DNA of 64,000 bases from SZUA-35 sp964351995 (GCA_964351995.1 CAYGQE010000018.1:1-64000); one strand, 5' to 3'. Positions 35,358 through 45,038 are shown, counted from the stretch's first letter. Notes: generated by a model not told the origin, from the letters alone. Numbers and translations are program-made.

Positions 35358-35879
35358 ATGACCCGCCCCGAGGCCCCCGACATTCCGTTTGCCGCCGACG
35401 AACGCACGATGCTGCTGGCGTTTCTCGACTTCTACCGAGCAGCTCTGAAGGACCGAGCCTGGGGACTCGATCATGAGCAGCTTCAGCGCACGCTCGCACC
35501 GTCCACCCTCACGTTGTCTCGCATCATCGGGCACATGGCGTGGGTCGAGGATTTGTGGTTCAGCGTGCGATTCAGCGGTGAAGAGCCGTTGGCCCTCTGG
35601 GCTGGCATTGATTGGGACGCCGACGGTGACGGGGAGATGACGCTCGCTCAGTCCTGGTCGGTCGAGGAACTCATGGCCCACTTCGATGCGGCAACCGACG
35701 ATTCGAATCGACGCACGGCGGCCTCGTCGTCACTCGACCAGCTGTCCAGCCAGCCGACGTGGACCGAGGAACGCTGGGACCTTCGCTGGATTCTGATTCA
35801 CATGATCGAGGAATACGCCAGACACTGCGGCCACGCCGATTTCATCCGTGAGTCGATCGACGGCGACCGAGCCCGCTGA
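35358..35879 (+). CDS. DinB family protein (DUF664)
   Basis: This 173-residue four-helix-bundle protein has the DUF664/DinB histidine pattern: IIGHMAWVEDLWF near residue 55 and HMIEEYARHCGHADFIRE near 150, which form a metal site. Related proteins are mycothiol- or bacillithiol-dependent S-transferases or have unknown roles. A mycothiol link is plausible in an actinobacterium but is not shown here. The gene is divergent from the membrane protein at 34169. Confidence 0.82.
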   Translation: MTRPEAPDIPFAADERTMLLAFLDFYRAALKDRAWGLDHEQLQRTLAPSTLTLSRIIGHMAWVEDLWFSVRFSGEEPLALWAGIDWDADGDGEMTLAQSWSVEELMAHFDAATDDSNRRTAASSSLDQLSSQPTWTEERWDLRWILIHMIEEYARHCGHADFIRESIDGDRAR

Positions 35880-35905
35880 GCTGCTCGTCGCATCGAGGCG
35901 TGGAT

Positions 35906-37168
35906 TCACCAGACCAAGAGACGTCCGTCGCTGAGCGCAACAGCAAAGCGAAGGCCGGTCTCGATCTCGCCGAGCGCAAGGTTCGACGAGACCGTCGCCC
36001 CGCCGAGCTCGATCAACACTGGTCCATCGTCGGTCGGCACTGGTTCGACCACGGCGATGGCATCCATGCCTTGGGTCGGGACGATGGCTTCGGGCTGGCC
36101 GTCACCGTCACCGTCGAAGACGACCGCCCCGTCCAGATTGCGTGAGCTGAGGACGTGCGAGCGGAACTCACCGATCTGGTGTTGCAGCGCAAGCGCCTCG
36201 CCGTCGAAGCGCTGGAACTGCAAGAGCCCACCGATGTGAGGTGTTTGGACCTCGATCACCTCGACTTCACCGTTGGGGCCGGTCGGGGCAACGGCGATCT
36301 GGTGGCGCCATCGATTGCCTCGCCCGATGGGTTCGGACTCGGCAATGAGTTCGCCATTGATGCCGAACACCGCGAGTCGGGCTCCACTCTCGCCATCGCT
36401 GATGGTGGTCAACACATCGACCTCGCCATCGCCGTCGACGTCTGCGAGCAGGGGAGTCAGCCCCTCGAACACCGGCTGGGTTGGATCGTCTTCGAGGTCG
36501 ACGACGATCAGATCCTCATCGGCCAAGGAACCGCTGGCGGCGTTCTTCGGATTGATCACGGCGCGAACGATGACCAGGCGAGTGGACTCGATCGTGTCGC
36601 CAAGTGCTCCATGTGGGACGCGCTCGGTCGCTCCGTCGTACCAGGCAGTGACGCCGTCGCCAGAGACGACGCTTGCGTCGGGAAGGTCAGAGTCGACGCC
36701 GACGGTGGCCGGAGCGAGCACGATCTCCCCGTCGCGCTCGTAGGCCAGGGGAGCAACGGTTGGATCGACAGATGCAAGCGTCGTCGTGGTGCCGTCAAGC
36801 GTGACGGCCAACGAAGTGCCGTCCTCGCCGACAGCGATCAAAGAGCCATCGCTCAAGGGAAGCACCCACGTTGTGGCGAACGGCAACTCGAGGGTCGTCG
36901 GCTCTGCTGAGAGATCGAGCGTTCCCGGCAGGTACCGGTTACCGCTGGCCTGCACATTCGTGCGGCCCACTGGGGCCCCGCTGGGGAGGGGCACGGCTTC
37001 GAGGCCCTCGGCGACTTCGGGGTCGCCTTCGGCAGCTGCTGCCGGATCGCTCTCGGCATCGGTCTCTGGTGCCACCGCCGTCACAGCTTGGTCCTGGCCA
37101 TCACTCGAACTCGAGCAGGCGCTCAGGAACAGAACTGCGGTGAGGAGCGTCGTGATCGTTCGTTGCAC
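35906..37168 (-). CDS. Lipoprotein with FG-GAP/VCBS-type repeats
   Basis: This 420-residue protein starts at GTG 37168. It has a lipoprotein signal peptide with lipobox LSAC (Cys near residue 17), an acidic Ala-rich linker, then a beta-propeller-like body. DxDxDG calcium-type loops are visible (DVDGDGEVDVLTT and FDGDGDGQPEAIVP), as in FG-GAP/VCBS repeats. It would be anchored at the outer face of the membrane and may bind proteins or surface polymers. Its role is unknown. It is divergent from the acyl-CoA synthetase at 37300. Confidence 0.72.
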   Translation of the reverse strand: MQRTITTLLTAVLFLSACSSSSDGQDQAVTAVAPETDAESDPAAAAEGDPEVAEGLEAVPLPSGAPVGRTNVQASGNRYLPGTLDLSAEPTTLELPFATTWVLPLSDGSLIAVGEDGTSLAVTLDGTTTTLASVDPTVAPLAYERDGEIVLAPATVGVDSDLPDASVVSGDGVTAWYDGATERVPHGALGDTIESTRLVIVRAVINPKNAASGSLADEDLIVVDLEDDPTQPVFEGLTPLLADVDGDGEVDVLTTISDGESGARLAVFGINGELIAESEPIGRGNRWRHQIAVAPTGPNGEVEVIEVQTPHIGGLLQFQRFDGEALALQHQIGEFRSHVLSSRNLDGAVVFDGDGDGQPEAIVPTQGMDAIAVVEPVPTDDGPVLIELGGATVSSNLALGEIETGLRFAVALSDGRLLVW

Positions 37169-37299
37169 CGAGGGAGTATCACGCGTGGACGGGTGGGTCG
37201 ACGGCAACGTAGATGGGGAGTTCACCAGTTGTTCTCGACCTGGAGCCCCGCCGGCGTTGCGCGATTGACAACGAGGTGGCTGGTTGCTGGTCTGTCGAG

Positions 37300-38793
37300 A
37301 TGTCAATGACAGTGCTGGGTCTGTTCGAAGCGTCCAAGTCGACGATTCACACGTCGTCTGGCACGGTGACGGCCCCCGATCTCGCCGTTCAAGGTCAGCA
37401 GATGGCGCAGGAGTGGGCGCAGGCCGGTCTTGTCGTTGGCGACCGTGTGGCGGTCTACGCCGACAACAGCCTGGCGTATCTGCGTTGCATCACCGCAGCA
37501 GCGGCCGGGCGGTTCGTCCTGGTGTCGGTCAACCGTCGCTACTCACCCGATGAAGCACGGCGTCTGGTGGAGCGATCGGGCGCCGCCATGATCGTGACCG
37601 ATGCGGAACCCAAGATCTTCGATGTCGGCCTGCCCATTGTTCCGACCTCGTCGATCACCAGGCCGGAAGGCGGCGCGACCGCCGAGATTCCTGACCCGGA
37701 CGATCCCTTCGTGGTCTTCACCACGTCAGGCACCACGAGCGAACCGAAGATGGTGCTGCACCATCAGCGCTCGATCGCCCATCACGCGCCGGAAGCGGCG
37801 GGCCAGATCGGCTACGGCGCTGACGATCGGGTGCTGATCGCACTCCCGCTCTGCGGCGTCTTCGGTTTCAACGGCTTCACCTCGGCCATCGCTGGAGGGT
37901 CCACGATCTGGCTCGCTGACCGCTTCGAGGCCGTGACTACGGCGGATCTGGTCGAACGCCTCGGGATCACCTCGATGCTCGGTACGGACGACATGTTCCA
38001 CCGCATGCTGGCGACATCCGCCGACTTGTCGAGCCTGCGGGTGTGTGGCTACGGCCGCTTCAACCCGTCACTGGATGATGTTGTCGAGCGAGCTGAGGCT
38101 CGAGGCGCCCTTCTGACCGGTGTGTACGGCATGAGCGAGGTGCAAGCACTGTTCACGATCCGAGACGAGTCTGAAGCAGCAGATGGAAGGGAACGGGCGG
38201 GCGGCACGGTGTCGTCAGCCTCCGCCGCCTTTCGCATCGTTGATCCAGACACCCTCGACGGTGGCAGCTTCGAGCCGCTGCCGCAGGGGGAGAGCGGCGA
38301 GCTTCTCCTGGCCGGTCCGAGCTTGTTCGCTGGCTATCTCGCAGAGGGAGGCGCCAACCTGGACGCCGTCAAGACCGAAGACGCGCATCACGAGGCCGAA
38401 GGACGGCGCTGGTTCCGCACGGGCGACCTGGCCTTCGCCGAGCCGGACGGAAGCCTCACCTACGTGACCCGCATCGGCGATGTTCTGCGGCTCGGTGGGT
38501 TCCTCGTCAGCCCGTCAGAGATCGAATCCGTCGTGCTCGAGCTCGATGGCATCACCGAGGCGGTCGCCGTTTCGGTCGCTCGGCCTGGTGGTGTGCGGGC
38601 CGCCGTCGTCGTCACCGCCGATCATGAGCCCGATGTCGAGGCGATCATCGCCCACTGCAACGAGCGCCTTGCTCGATTCAAAGTGCCAGTCGGGGTCATT
38701 CGTGTCGACGAACTCCCCACCACGCCGAGCGCCAACGGCACCAAAATCCGGGTGACCGAACTGCGAGATCTGGTCGACGCCACGCTCGGATGA
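37300..38793 (+). CDS. AMP-forming acyl-CoA synthetase/ligase
   Basis: This 497-residue ANL-superfamily enzyme has the P-loop FTTSGTTSEPKMV near residue 147, YGMSEVQ (A5 motif) near 277, WFRTGDLA (A7), GDVLRLGGFLVSPSEIE (A8 hinge) and a C-terminal ANGTKIR with the catalytic Lys (A10). It activates a carboxylic acid to an acyl-CoA via acyl-AMP; substrate specificity is unclear. A consensus -35 TTGACA at 37265-37270 lies 30 bp before the ATG, suggesting a very short or absent leader. Met at 37306 is an alternative start. Confidence 0.85.
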   Translation: MSMTVLGLFEASKSTIHTSSGTVTAPDLAVQGQQMAQEWAQAGLVVGDRVAVYADNSLAYLRCITAAAAGRFVLVSVNRRYSPDEARRLVERSGAAMIVTDAEPKIFDVGLPIVPTSSITRPEGGATAEIPDPDDPFVVFTTSGTTSEPKMVLHHQRSIAHHAPEAAGQIGYGADDRVLIALPLCGVFGFNGFTSAIAGGSTIWLADRFEAVTTADLVERLGITSMLGTDDMFHRMLATSADLSSLRVCGYGRFNPSLDDVVERAEARGALLTGVYGMSEVQALFTIRDESEAADGRERAGGTVSSASAAFRIVDPDTLDGGSFEPLPQGESGELLLAGPSLFAGYLAEGGANLDAVKTEDAHHEAEGRRWFRTGDLAFAEPDGSLTYVTRIGDVLRLGGFLVSPSEIESVVLELDGITEAVAVSVARPGGVRAAVVVTADHEPDVEAIIAHCNERLARFKVPVGVIRVDELPTTPSANGTKIRVTELRDLVDATLG

Positions 38794-38851
38794 TTGCCAT
38801 GGCTCGTCGCACATCCTTGAGTGGCCAGCACCGGGCTGCCAGGCTGACTCG

Positions 38852-40747
38852 GTGACGACACCTCGAGTTCTTGCCAGCGCCGCCCTTCTCGCCGCATCGG
38901 TTCTGACAATGATCCCCACTCCGGCGTCGGCAGCAGTCGACGGTTCAGTCGAGCAACTGCCCTTCCCCGACTTCGCCCCGAACGAGTTCGTCGGCGAGGT
39001 CTTCTCGAGCGACCTGAGTACGGCGGCGTTCACCAGAGACCCTGCCCCTTTGGTTGGCGACCCGGCCCCGAACGCCGGAATCACCACGGTGGTCGACCTC
39101 TCCACTGGTGAGCTTCGCCAGATCCAGCCCGACCGCGGTTTCAGCGATCAGCTGATCGTGCAACTCGATGGCGACGGATCGCACCTGCTGATGTCCTCCA
39201 ACTGGCAGGGCGTTGTCGCCGGCGACGCCGATGATGGCGCAGCCGACCTCTTCTTGGTCGACACCGCTGTCGATGATGTCGTTGCCCTCACTGCGGGTCT
39301 CAGCGGTGAACTCTTCGAAGCCATCGGAGTCAGCGATGATGCGCTGACCGTGGTGTTTGGTTCTGGCGATGTCGAAGGGTCGGACCAGCTCCACGTGTGG
39401 CAGGACGGCACCATCTCTGACATCACCACGGTTGGGACACTCGACACGTTCGAACCGACCGCACTGTCAGGCGACGGTACGACCTTGCTCTACTCGACCC
39501 GCAGCGGCACCGTGGTCACCTGGCACGTGCAGACGCTGGCAACGGGCGACGAAGTAACCATCGTGGCACCGACCGTCTTCGATGCTCATCTGTCCAACGA
39601 CGGTTCGATCGTCGCCGGAACCGAGGCAGACGCAGATCCCGACTCGACCGATGCTGTTGTGTGGCGAACCGATGTGACCGAGATCACCAGGATCGCCGTG
39701 CCGGGAACCACCTCACTCCTCAGCGGTGATGGTTCGGCACTCGTGGGTGGTGCGACCGATACGGGTTTGGAACCGACCAACATCGTCTGGCGTCTCGACA
39801 TCGCAACGGGCGAGGTCACGGTCGTACTCGAGACATCGAAGCGTTTCCGCAACGTCGTTGCCGTCTCTGACGACGGCAATTCCCTCGTGGCCCACACGGT
39901 GCCGTCGGCGATCGGGGTTCGCCCGGTACCGGTGGACTTCTACTTCGAAGAGCTCGAGCGTTTCTTCCTCATCGATCTGAGCAACGGCCCGGCGCCGGTG
40001 CCTGGCTACACCGGGACACTCGATGCTCAACTCGTTCGGCTGTACGACGCCTACTTCGACCGGGCTCCCGATGGCGGCGGCCTCGAGTTCTGGCGCAATC
40101 AACGAGCAAGCGGACAGGGCCTGTTCGGCGTCAGCGCTGCGTTCGCACGATCTCCCGAGTTCGTCGCCACCTATGGCGAACTGGACAACGATGCCTTCAT
40201 CGATCTGATGTACGCCAACGTTCTCGACCGCAGTCCCGACGTCGGCGGCAAGGCCTTTTGGCTCGATCAGCTCGCGCAAGGTCGAAGCCGAGGCACCGTC
40301 ATGGCCCTGTTCAGCGAGTCGCCGGAATTCATCGACCGCACCGGCACGCTTCCATCCGAAAACTCCATCGCCGCCGCTGTTCGACGTCTGTACGCTGGCT
40401 ACTTCGGGCGTAGCGCCGACGCAGCGGGCCTCGCCTTCTGGATCAGCCAGGCCGAGCAGGGTCGGTCGCTCGAAGCCATCAGCTCGGCCTTCCTCTCATC
40501 GGTGGAGTTCACATCGCTGTATTCGCCAGTGCTCGATGATTTCGGTCCCGGTGTGGACGTCAATGACGGGCGGGCCGTTGCGGTCATCGGCTTCGGCAAC
40601 ACGGTTGGGACCGTGAACGAGGACATGGCATTCGAGTTGGGCGAGCAGGTCTTGGGTGGCGACATCAGCCTTGCCGACGTCATGATCATGATCACCAACG
40701 CACCGGAATTCGTGGCCTTGACGTCCTCCTCCCCGGTCGCTGGTTGA
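38852..40747 (+). CDS. Secreted protein with beta-propeller-like body and DUF4214 repeats (copy 1)
   Basis: This 631-residue protein starts at GTG 38852 with a signal peptide ending ASAAVDG near residue 30. Residues 40-370 form repeated beta units (DGSHLLMSSNWQG, GDGTTLLYSTRSG), suggesting a TolB/WD40-type propeller. Residues about 385-625 hold three DUF4214 units with LYDAYFDRAPDGGGLEFW, DLMYANVLDRSPDVGGKAFWLDQL and LYAGYFGRSADAAGLAFW. DUF4214 is common in surface and S-layer-like proteins. It is followed 52 bp later by a paralogue, so the pair arose by tandem duplication. The function is unknown. Confidence 0.78.
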   Translation: MTTPRVLASAALLAASVLTMIPTPASAAVDGSVEQLPFPDFAPNEFVGEVFSSDLSTAAFTRDPAPLVGDPAPNAGITTVVDLSTGELRQIQPDRGFSDQLIVQLDGDGSHLLMSSNWQGVVAGDADDGAADLFLVDTAVDDVVALTAGLSGELFEAIGVSDDALTVVFGSGDVEGSDQLHVWQDGTISDITTVGTLDTFEPTALSGDGTTLLYSTRSGTVVTWHVQTLATGDEVTIVAPTVFDAHLSNDGSIVAGTEADADPDSTDAVVWRTDVTEITRIAVPGTTSLLSGDGSALVGGATDTGLEPTNIVWRLDIATGEVTVVLETSKRFRNVVAVSDDGNSLVAHTVPSAIGVRPVPVDFYFEELERFFLIDLSNGPAPVPGYTGTLDAQLVRLYDAYFDRAPDGGGLEFWRNQRASGQGLFGVSAAFARSPEFVATYGELDNDAFIDLMYANVLDRSPDVGGKAFWLDQLAQGRSRGTVMALFSESPEFIDRTGTLPSENSIAAAVRRLYAGYFGRSADAAGLAFWISQAEQGRSLEAISSAFLSSVEFTSLYSPVLDDFGPGVDVNDGRAVAVIGFGNTVGTVNEDMAFELGEQVLGGDISLADVMIMITNAPEFVALTSSSPVAG

Positions 40748-40799
40748 TGGATTCCAGGCTTCACTTCGGGGCGCCGGACTCGTCGGCGATACTGACCGA

Positions 40800-42725
40800 A
40801 TGAACAAGCGGGTGGCAGCAGTTCTTCTTTCGACGGCGACGGCGACGGCGACGATGGCAGGGCTGGTCGTGTCAGCGTCTCCGGCTGCTGCCGCCGACGC
40901 AACCGGCGCATTCGAATCCGTCGACTCCTACCCGAAGACCGACGACGGATTCTCCGGCGTCTTCTCTGCCGATCTCTCGACGCTCGCCGTCATCCTGCGT
41001 GAGGATCGAACACCTGCGGGTATCGCCGCTGATGACTTGGTGATCGTCGACACCGTTGCTGACCGCCGTCGTGTCCTCGCACTTCCCGACCGCATCGCCT
41101 CGGCAGATTCCGTCATTGCCTTGAATGCCGATGGTTCCCTGTTGTTGGTCTCGGCGGACTGGGAGGGAATCGAGCCCGGAGACGAAGACGGTGGCTTTGC
41201 CGATGCGTTTGTCGTCGACACCTCGAGCGGTGCGGTCGAGTTGCTGACCGGTTCTCTGGATGACGTGGCGATCCAACCTCTCAGCCTCGACGCCGCAGGC
41301 GACACCGTCCTGTTCGCTTCGTATGCGACCAACACCTCCGGGGACGGGTCACTGATGCTGTGGGACGGCGGCGTGTTGACCGATGTGACGCCGCCGATCA
41401 ACCCGCTCAGTGATGGAAACAACATCGGGCTCACGACCCTGACCGGCGATGGTCAGTCGTTGCTCTACGGCACTCGCGCCGGCTTCCAGTCGGTGTGGCG
41501 TCTTCGGAATCTGAGCACGGGCGATGAGGTGGTCGTGGCGGCAGCAGAGGCCAGTCGACCAACAGTGTCCGACGACGGTCAGATCGTCATGTCCGCCAAC
41601 TGGCGCAGTGATGGCGACTCCGACCTCTTCGTCTGGGACACCTCCACCACCAGAATCGAGCGTTCCGTCGTTCCGTTCCAATCGCCCCGCTTTCTCAGCG
41701 CAGACGGCTCCACCATTGCGGGGGTCTCGAACAACTACGGCGACGAGGAAGATGGCGAAACGGCGCTGTGGTCACACGACATCGCCACGGGTGTGAGCGA
41801 GCAACTCGTGACGTCTCGCAACGTCTACTTCGGCTTCGACGTCGTGGGGGTCGACCAGACGGGTGATCGCATGGCGTTCACGACTGCCGCGCCGTTGGTT
41901 CGGTCTGGACCGATCACGCTTGACGAGTTGTTCAACAGCACCGGCGCGATCGACGAACGGCTCTACATCTTCGACCGCAACGCCGTGCCGGAGCCGGCGG
42001 TCACGCCCGGCTACTCCGGCACCCTCGATGATCAGATGGCCCGGCTCTACCGCGCCTATTTCAATCGGGCGCCCGATGCCGGCGGATTGCAGTTCTGGCG
42101 AGAGCAGCGGGCGGGAGGCCGCAGCATCAACTCGGTCAGCGGAGAATTCGCCCGCTCGCCAGAGTTCGTCGCCACCTACGGCGACCTCGGTGACGAGGCG
42201 TTCGTCGATCTCGTGTACCGCAACGTGCTGGATCGAATGCCAGACGAGGGTGGGCGCGCCTTCTGGCTCGACCAGCTCGCCAATGGCCGGTCTCGTGGCT
42301 CGTTGATGACGCTGTTCAGCGAGTCTCCTGAGTTCATCGCTGCAACGCAGACGTCGACACCGGAGAACCCAACCGCAGCGGCGGTGCGACGCCTGTATGC
42401 CAGCTTCTTTGTTCGCGACGCCGACCCGGCCGGTCTGTCCTATTGGGTCGGTGAGGCAGAGCGTGGCGTTCCGCTCGTCGACATCAGTGAGCGCTTCTAC
42501 CGGTCGGATGAGTTCCAGTCCTTCTACCGCGACCTCGAAGGTGATGCCTTCACGCTCGTGCGCGTGGCGTACTTCAACACCTTCAACCGAGACGCGGACG
42601 TCGAGGGTTACGAGATGGCTGGACAGGTCGTCAACGGGCAGATCACGGTTGCCGAGATGCTGCTGCAGATCGCCAATCTGCCGGAGTTCGTGGCGTTGAC
42701 CTCATCGACGCCGGCCGGCGGTTGA
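40800..42725 (+). CDS. Secreted protein with beta-propeller-like body and DUF4214 repeats (copy 2)
   Basis: This 641-residue paralogue of the preceding gene has the same architecture. The signal peptide ends AAAADATG near residue 36. A repeated beta body follows (ADGSLLLVSADWEG, GDGQSLLYGTRAG), then three DUF4214 units (LYRAYFNRAPDAGGLQFW, DLVYRNVLDRMPDEGGRAFWLDQL, LYASFFVRDADPAGLSYW). Both copies end in the nearly identical LPEFVALTSS/APEFVALTSS tail. The two are probably co-expressed and may form a cell-surface complex. Confidence 0.78.
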   Translation: MNKRVAAVLLSTATATATMAGLVVSASPAAAADATGAFESVDSYPKTDDGFSGVFSADLSTLAVILREDRTPAGIAADDLVIVDTVADRRRVLALPDRIASADSVIALNADGSLLLVSADWEGIEPGDEDGGFADAFVVDTSSGAVELLTGSLDDVAIQPLSLDAAGDTVLFASYATNTSGDGSLMLWDGGVLTDVTPPINPLSDGNNIGLTTLTGDGQSLLYGTRAGFQSVWRLRNLSTGDEVVVAAAEASRPTVSDDGQIVMSANWRSDGDSDLFVWDTSTTRIERSVVPFQSPRFLSADGSTIAGVSNNYGDEEDGETALWSHDIATGVSEQLVTSRNVYFGFDVVGVDQTGDRMAFTTAAPLVRSGPITLDELFNSTGAIDERLYIFDRNAVPEPAVTPGYSGTLDDQMARLYRAYFNRAPDAGGLQFWREQRAGGRSINSVSGEFARSPEFVATYGDLGDEAFVDLVYRNVLDRMPDEGGRAFWLDQLANGRSRGSLMTLFSESPEFIAATQTSTPENPTAAAVRRLYASFFVRDADPAGLSYWVGEAERGVPLVDISERFYRSDEFQSFYRDLEGDAFTLVRVAYFNTFNRDADVEGYEMAGQVVNGQITVAEMLLQIANLPEFVALTSSTPAGG

Positions 42726-42739
42726 CACCAGTTCGAAGC

Positions 42740-43774
42740 TCAGCCGTAGTGGCGGGCCATGTTGGCTGGGTAGCTGCGGGCGAAGTAGTTCCACAGCTGT
42801 TCGCCGTAGGTACTCGCACGGTGCGAACTCGCCATGTCGGCAACGCCGGCTGCGGTTTCGTCGGTGGCCGCCATGAAGCCAGCAGCGGCGTGTCGCGGGC
42901 TCGCCGCAACCGCCTCGGCGAACGACGGATCGATCGGCAATGGGTCGAGCCTGGCGTCGAGTGACGGCCCGTGGAAATAGGCGGCGGACAGCCTGGCTTC
43001 GGTGGTGATCACTCGGTGCGGCGTGGCGACGAAGTAGTTGCCCGTCATGGCTTGGAGCATCTCGCCGAGGTTGATCACCAAGCCCTCCGGATGCGGAGGA
43101 ACGTCGATCCAGTCGCCCTCGGGGTTCTGGACCTGGAGGCCGGGGGTTTCCCCGGCGGCGAGCACGGTCACGAAACCCGTGTCGTGATGGGCGTTCACTC
43201 CGGCGCCGCCCCGTGGGGTCGGCGGGTAGGAGATCAGCTTGGTGAGCGACATCGGTTCGTCGCCGAAGAAGTCGGTGAGATGCTGCTCGTCGAGGCCGAG
43301 GCCAAGCGACAACAAGCGCAGGATCCGATCAGCCAGAGCACCCAGTTCGCGCATCCACTCATCGACGGTGTCTCGATGTCCGGGAACGAGGTCGTCGGGC
43401 AACCACTGGTTGGGTCCGAGCAGCCGGAACTGCGGGGGCTCGACATCGGCAGCAAGCGCCGGCCATTCGGTCCAGAGGTCGATTTGTTGCCGGATGTCGG
43501 GTCGGTTGTTGGTCAGTTCAGCGCCTTCGGCTTCCCAGCCCCGAAAGTGTCTCGACGCTCGTTTGTCGATCAGGAGTTTGTCAGCGTCGGGGAGATCGAA
43601 GAATGTGCGCATCGTGGTGAAGACCCGGTCGATGAGGTCGGGGTCGACGCCGTGATTCGTCACGATGAAGAATCCGACCTCGTGGCACACCGTGCAGATC
43701 TCCTCGGCAAGCGCAGCCGACGGCATGTCTGTGCCGAGATCGATGACGGGGATGGAGTCGAAGGAACGAGTCAC
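42740..43774 (-). CDS. 2-oxoglutarate/Fe(II)-dependent oxygenase (isopenicillin N synthase-like)
   Basis: This 344-residue protein starts at GTG 43774. The N-terminal DIOX_N region (IPVIDLG, FFIVTNHGVDPDLI) precedes the 2OG-Fe(II)_Oxy domain with the iron ligands His196-x-Asp198 (NAHHDTG) and His253 (TPHRV), and the RxS motif (RLS, Arg261) for 2-oxoglutarate. It hydroxylates or desaturates a small molecule using O2 and 2-oxoglutarate. Relatives act in secondary metabolism and ethylene or gibberellin chemistry. The substrate is unknown. It is convergent with the DUF4214 pair. Confidence 0.88.
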   Translation of the reverse strand: MTRSFDSIPVIDLGTDMPSAALAEEICTVCHEVGFFIVTNHGVDPDLIDRVFTTMRTFFDLPDADKLLIDKRASRHFRGWEAEGAELTNNRPDIRQQIDLWTEWPALAADVEPPQFRLLGPNQWLPDDLVPGHRDTVDEWMRELGALADRILRLLSLGLGLDEQHLTDFFGDEPMSLTKLISYPPTPRGGAGVNAHHDTGFVTVLAAGETPGLQVQNPEGDWIDVPPHPEGLVINLGEMLQAMTGNYFVATPHRVITTEARLSAAYFHGPSLDARLDPLPIDPSFAEAVAASPRHAAAGFMAATDETAAGVADMASSHRASTYGEQLWNYFARSYPANMARHYG

Positions 43775-43868
43775 GCCGTCGATGGTAGGTCGCCCGACCC
43801 TGCTGAGGGAGGCGACGGTTGGGCCGAGTGGCCAATCACAGCGGAGGGTGGTGGGCCGACACTTTGGG

Positions 43869-43902
43869 TGCACAGAAGGATCTGTGCAGCAGAAGGATCT
43901 GC
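43869..43902. repeat. Tandem CAGAAGGATCTG repeats forming two palindromes
   Basis: CAGAAGGATCTG occurs at 43873-43884 and 43890-43901. The first is the centre of the perfect inverted repeat TGCACAGAAGGATCTGTGCA (43869-43888). The second has the shorter palindrome GCAGA-AGGA-TCTGC (43889-43902). They lie between the divergent oxygenase (43774) and J-domain (43947) genes and could be paired operator sites. No adjacent regulator gene is present. Confidence 0.55.
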
Positions 43903-43946
43903 AACCCCAGGGCGCTCAAGGGCCCGCACCACGGAAGGTGTCCAAA

Positions 43947-44288
43947 ATGAACGATCGCTCCGCCCGAGCTCTGCTCGGCGTTTCTCCGTCGGCGACCACC
44001 GGCCAGATCAAGCGCGCCTATCGACGCTTGGCCCTCGACCTCCACCCCGATCGCGGCGGTGACCCCGCAGCGTTTCAACGCGTGGTCGAAGCGCAGGCGT
44101 TGCTGCTCGCTCAGCCGGTGACCGCCCCTCACGTCACCGAATCAGCTCGCTGGGAGCATGCGACGTCATCGGTTGGGCAACGTCGCCTCGTTGACATTGG
44201 TTCGGTTCGCCGACGTCAGACGGCCCCGGCTCATGCGCATCAGAGGTCGTTCGGCGATGTCCTTGCCGAAAAGCTTGCGGCTGCCTGA
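43947..44288 (+). CDS. Small J-domain protein
   Basis: This 113-residue protein starts MNDRSARALLGVSPSA at 43947, with GGAAGG eight bases upstream. The J domain has IKRAYRRLALDLHPDRGG, including the HPD tripeptide needed to stimulate DnaK ATPase. The remaining 55 residues are low in predicted structure, with no Gly/Phe or zinc-finger regions. It is therefore a type III J protein that probably recruits Hsp70 to one particular client. The client is unknown. Confidence 0.82.
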   Translation: MNDRSARALLGVSPSATTGQIKRAYRRLALDLHPDRGGDPAAFQRVVEAQALLLAQPVTAPHVTESARWEHATSSVGQRRLVDIGSVRRRQTAPAHAHQRSFGDVLAEKLAAA

Positions 44289-44303
44289 AAACGCAGCGGG
44301 GGA

Positions 44304-45038
44304 TCAGTGACCGACATTGGCCCCGTAGCGCCAGCCCCGCAGGCGGCGACGGTTGTTGGTCTCGGCCCGGCACGGTGGTGACGGCGGACGTTGTTCGAGG
44401 AGCTTGGCCATTGCTGCAGTGCAGGGCGGCTCGTCGTCGTAGGCGGCCGCCAGCAGCGCAGACAGCTGGAGGCGTTCGATGGCTGAGGTCAACGGACGGA
44501 ACGGGGCCGGGCCCCGGTTGACCGGGCCGAGCACGCGTGATGCATCGGTGAGGACATCAACGATGGCCTCAGGGCCGTTGTGCTGCTGCACGAGCTCGAT
44601 GCAGTGTTGGACGAGCTCCGCAGTGTCTGAAGTGGTCTCCGCTGCACCGGTGTGGATCAGGAGCGCCAGGTGGTCGATGTTCTCTTGCCACTGCGTCCAG
44701 AACCGGCGACCGCGAGGTCCTCGTGATGGTTCGGCGCTTGCTGGTCCCAGCGAGAGCGCGAGGAGTTCAAGCACTGTCGAGGCATCGCTCCAGCGGTGCT
44801 GTTCGCGCTCGATCTCGTCTGCAACCCACTTCTGGATCCAGAGCTCGCCACCTTCGAGCTCGGGAACCAGGAGGAGGTCGGCGTTGAGTTGTTCGAGGCC
44901 GACCTGCCATGCCTGGACCCCGTGCAGCGTGAGGTTGTCCACTGGGGTCCGCTCGGTGCTTCCGTAGACGTGGCCGACGCTCGGCCGGATGCCGAGAATG
45001 AGAGCGCTGAGCCGCTTTTGATAGGTTGCACGCACCAT
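44304..45038 (-). CDS. Uncharacterised cytoplasmic protein divergent from the SARP-like regulator
   Basis: This 244-residue protein starts at ATG 45038 with AGGAG eight bases upstream. No membrane segment, signal peptide or catalytic motif is evident. The middle is helical and polar (ELWIQKWVADEIEREQHRW, ELVQHCIELVQQH) and the C terminus is basic (NNRRRLRGWRYG). It shares a 90-bp promoter region with the large regulator gene, including the GCGGTACCGC palindrome, so it is likely part of the same regulon. No family is recognised. Confidence 0.6.
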   Translation of the reverse strand: MVRATYQKRLSALILGIRPSVGHVYGSTERTPVDNLTLHGVQAWQVGLEQLNADLLLVPELEGGELWIQKWVADEIEREQHRWSDASTVLELLALSLGPASAEPSRGPRGRRFWTQWQENIDHLALLIHTGAAETTSDTAELVQHCIELVQQHNGPEAIVDVLTDASRVLGPVNRGPAPFRPLTSAIERLQLSALLAAAYDDEPPCTAAMAKLLEQRPPSPPCRAETNNRRRLRGWRYGANVGH

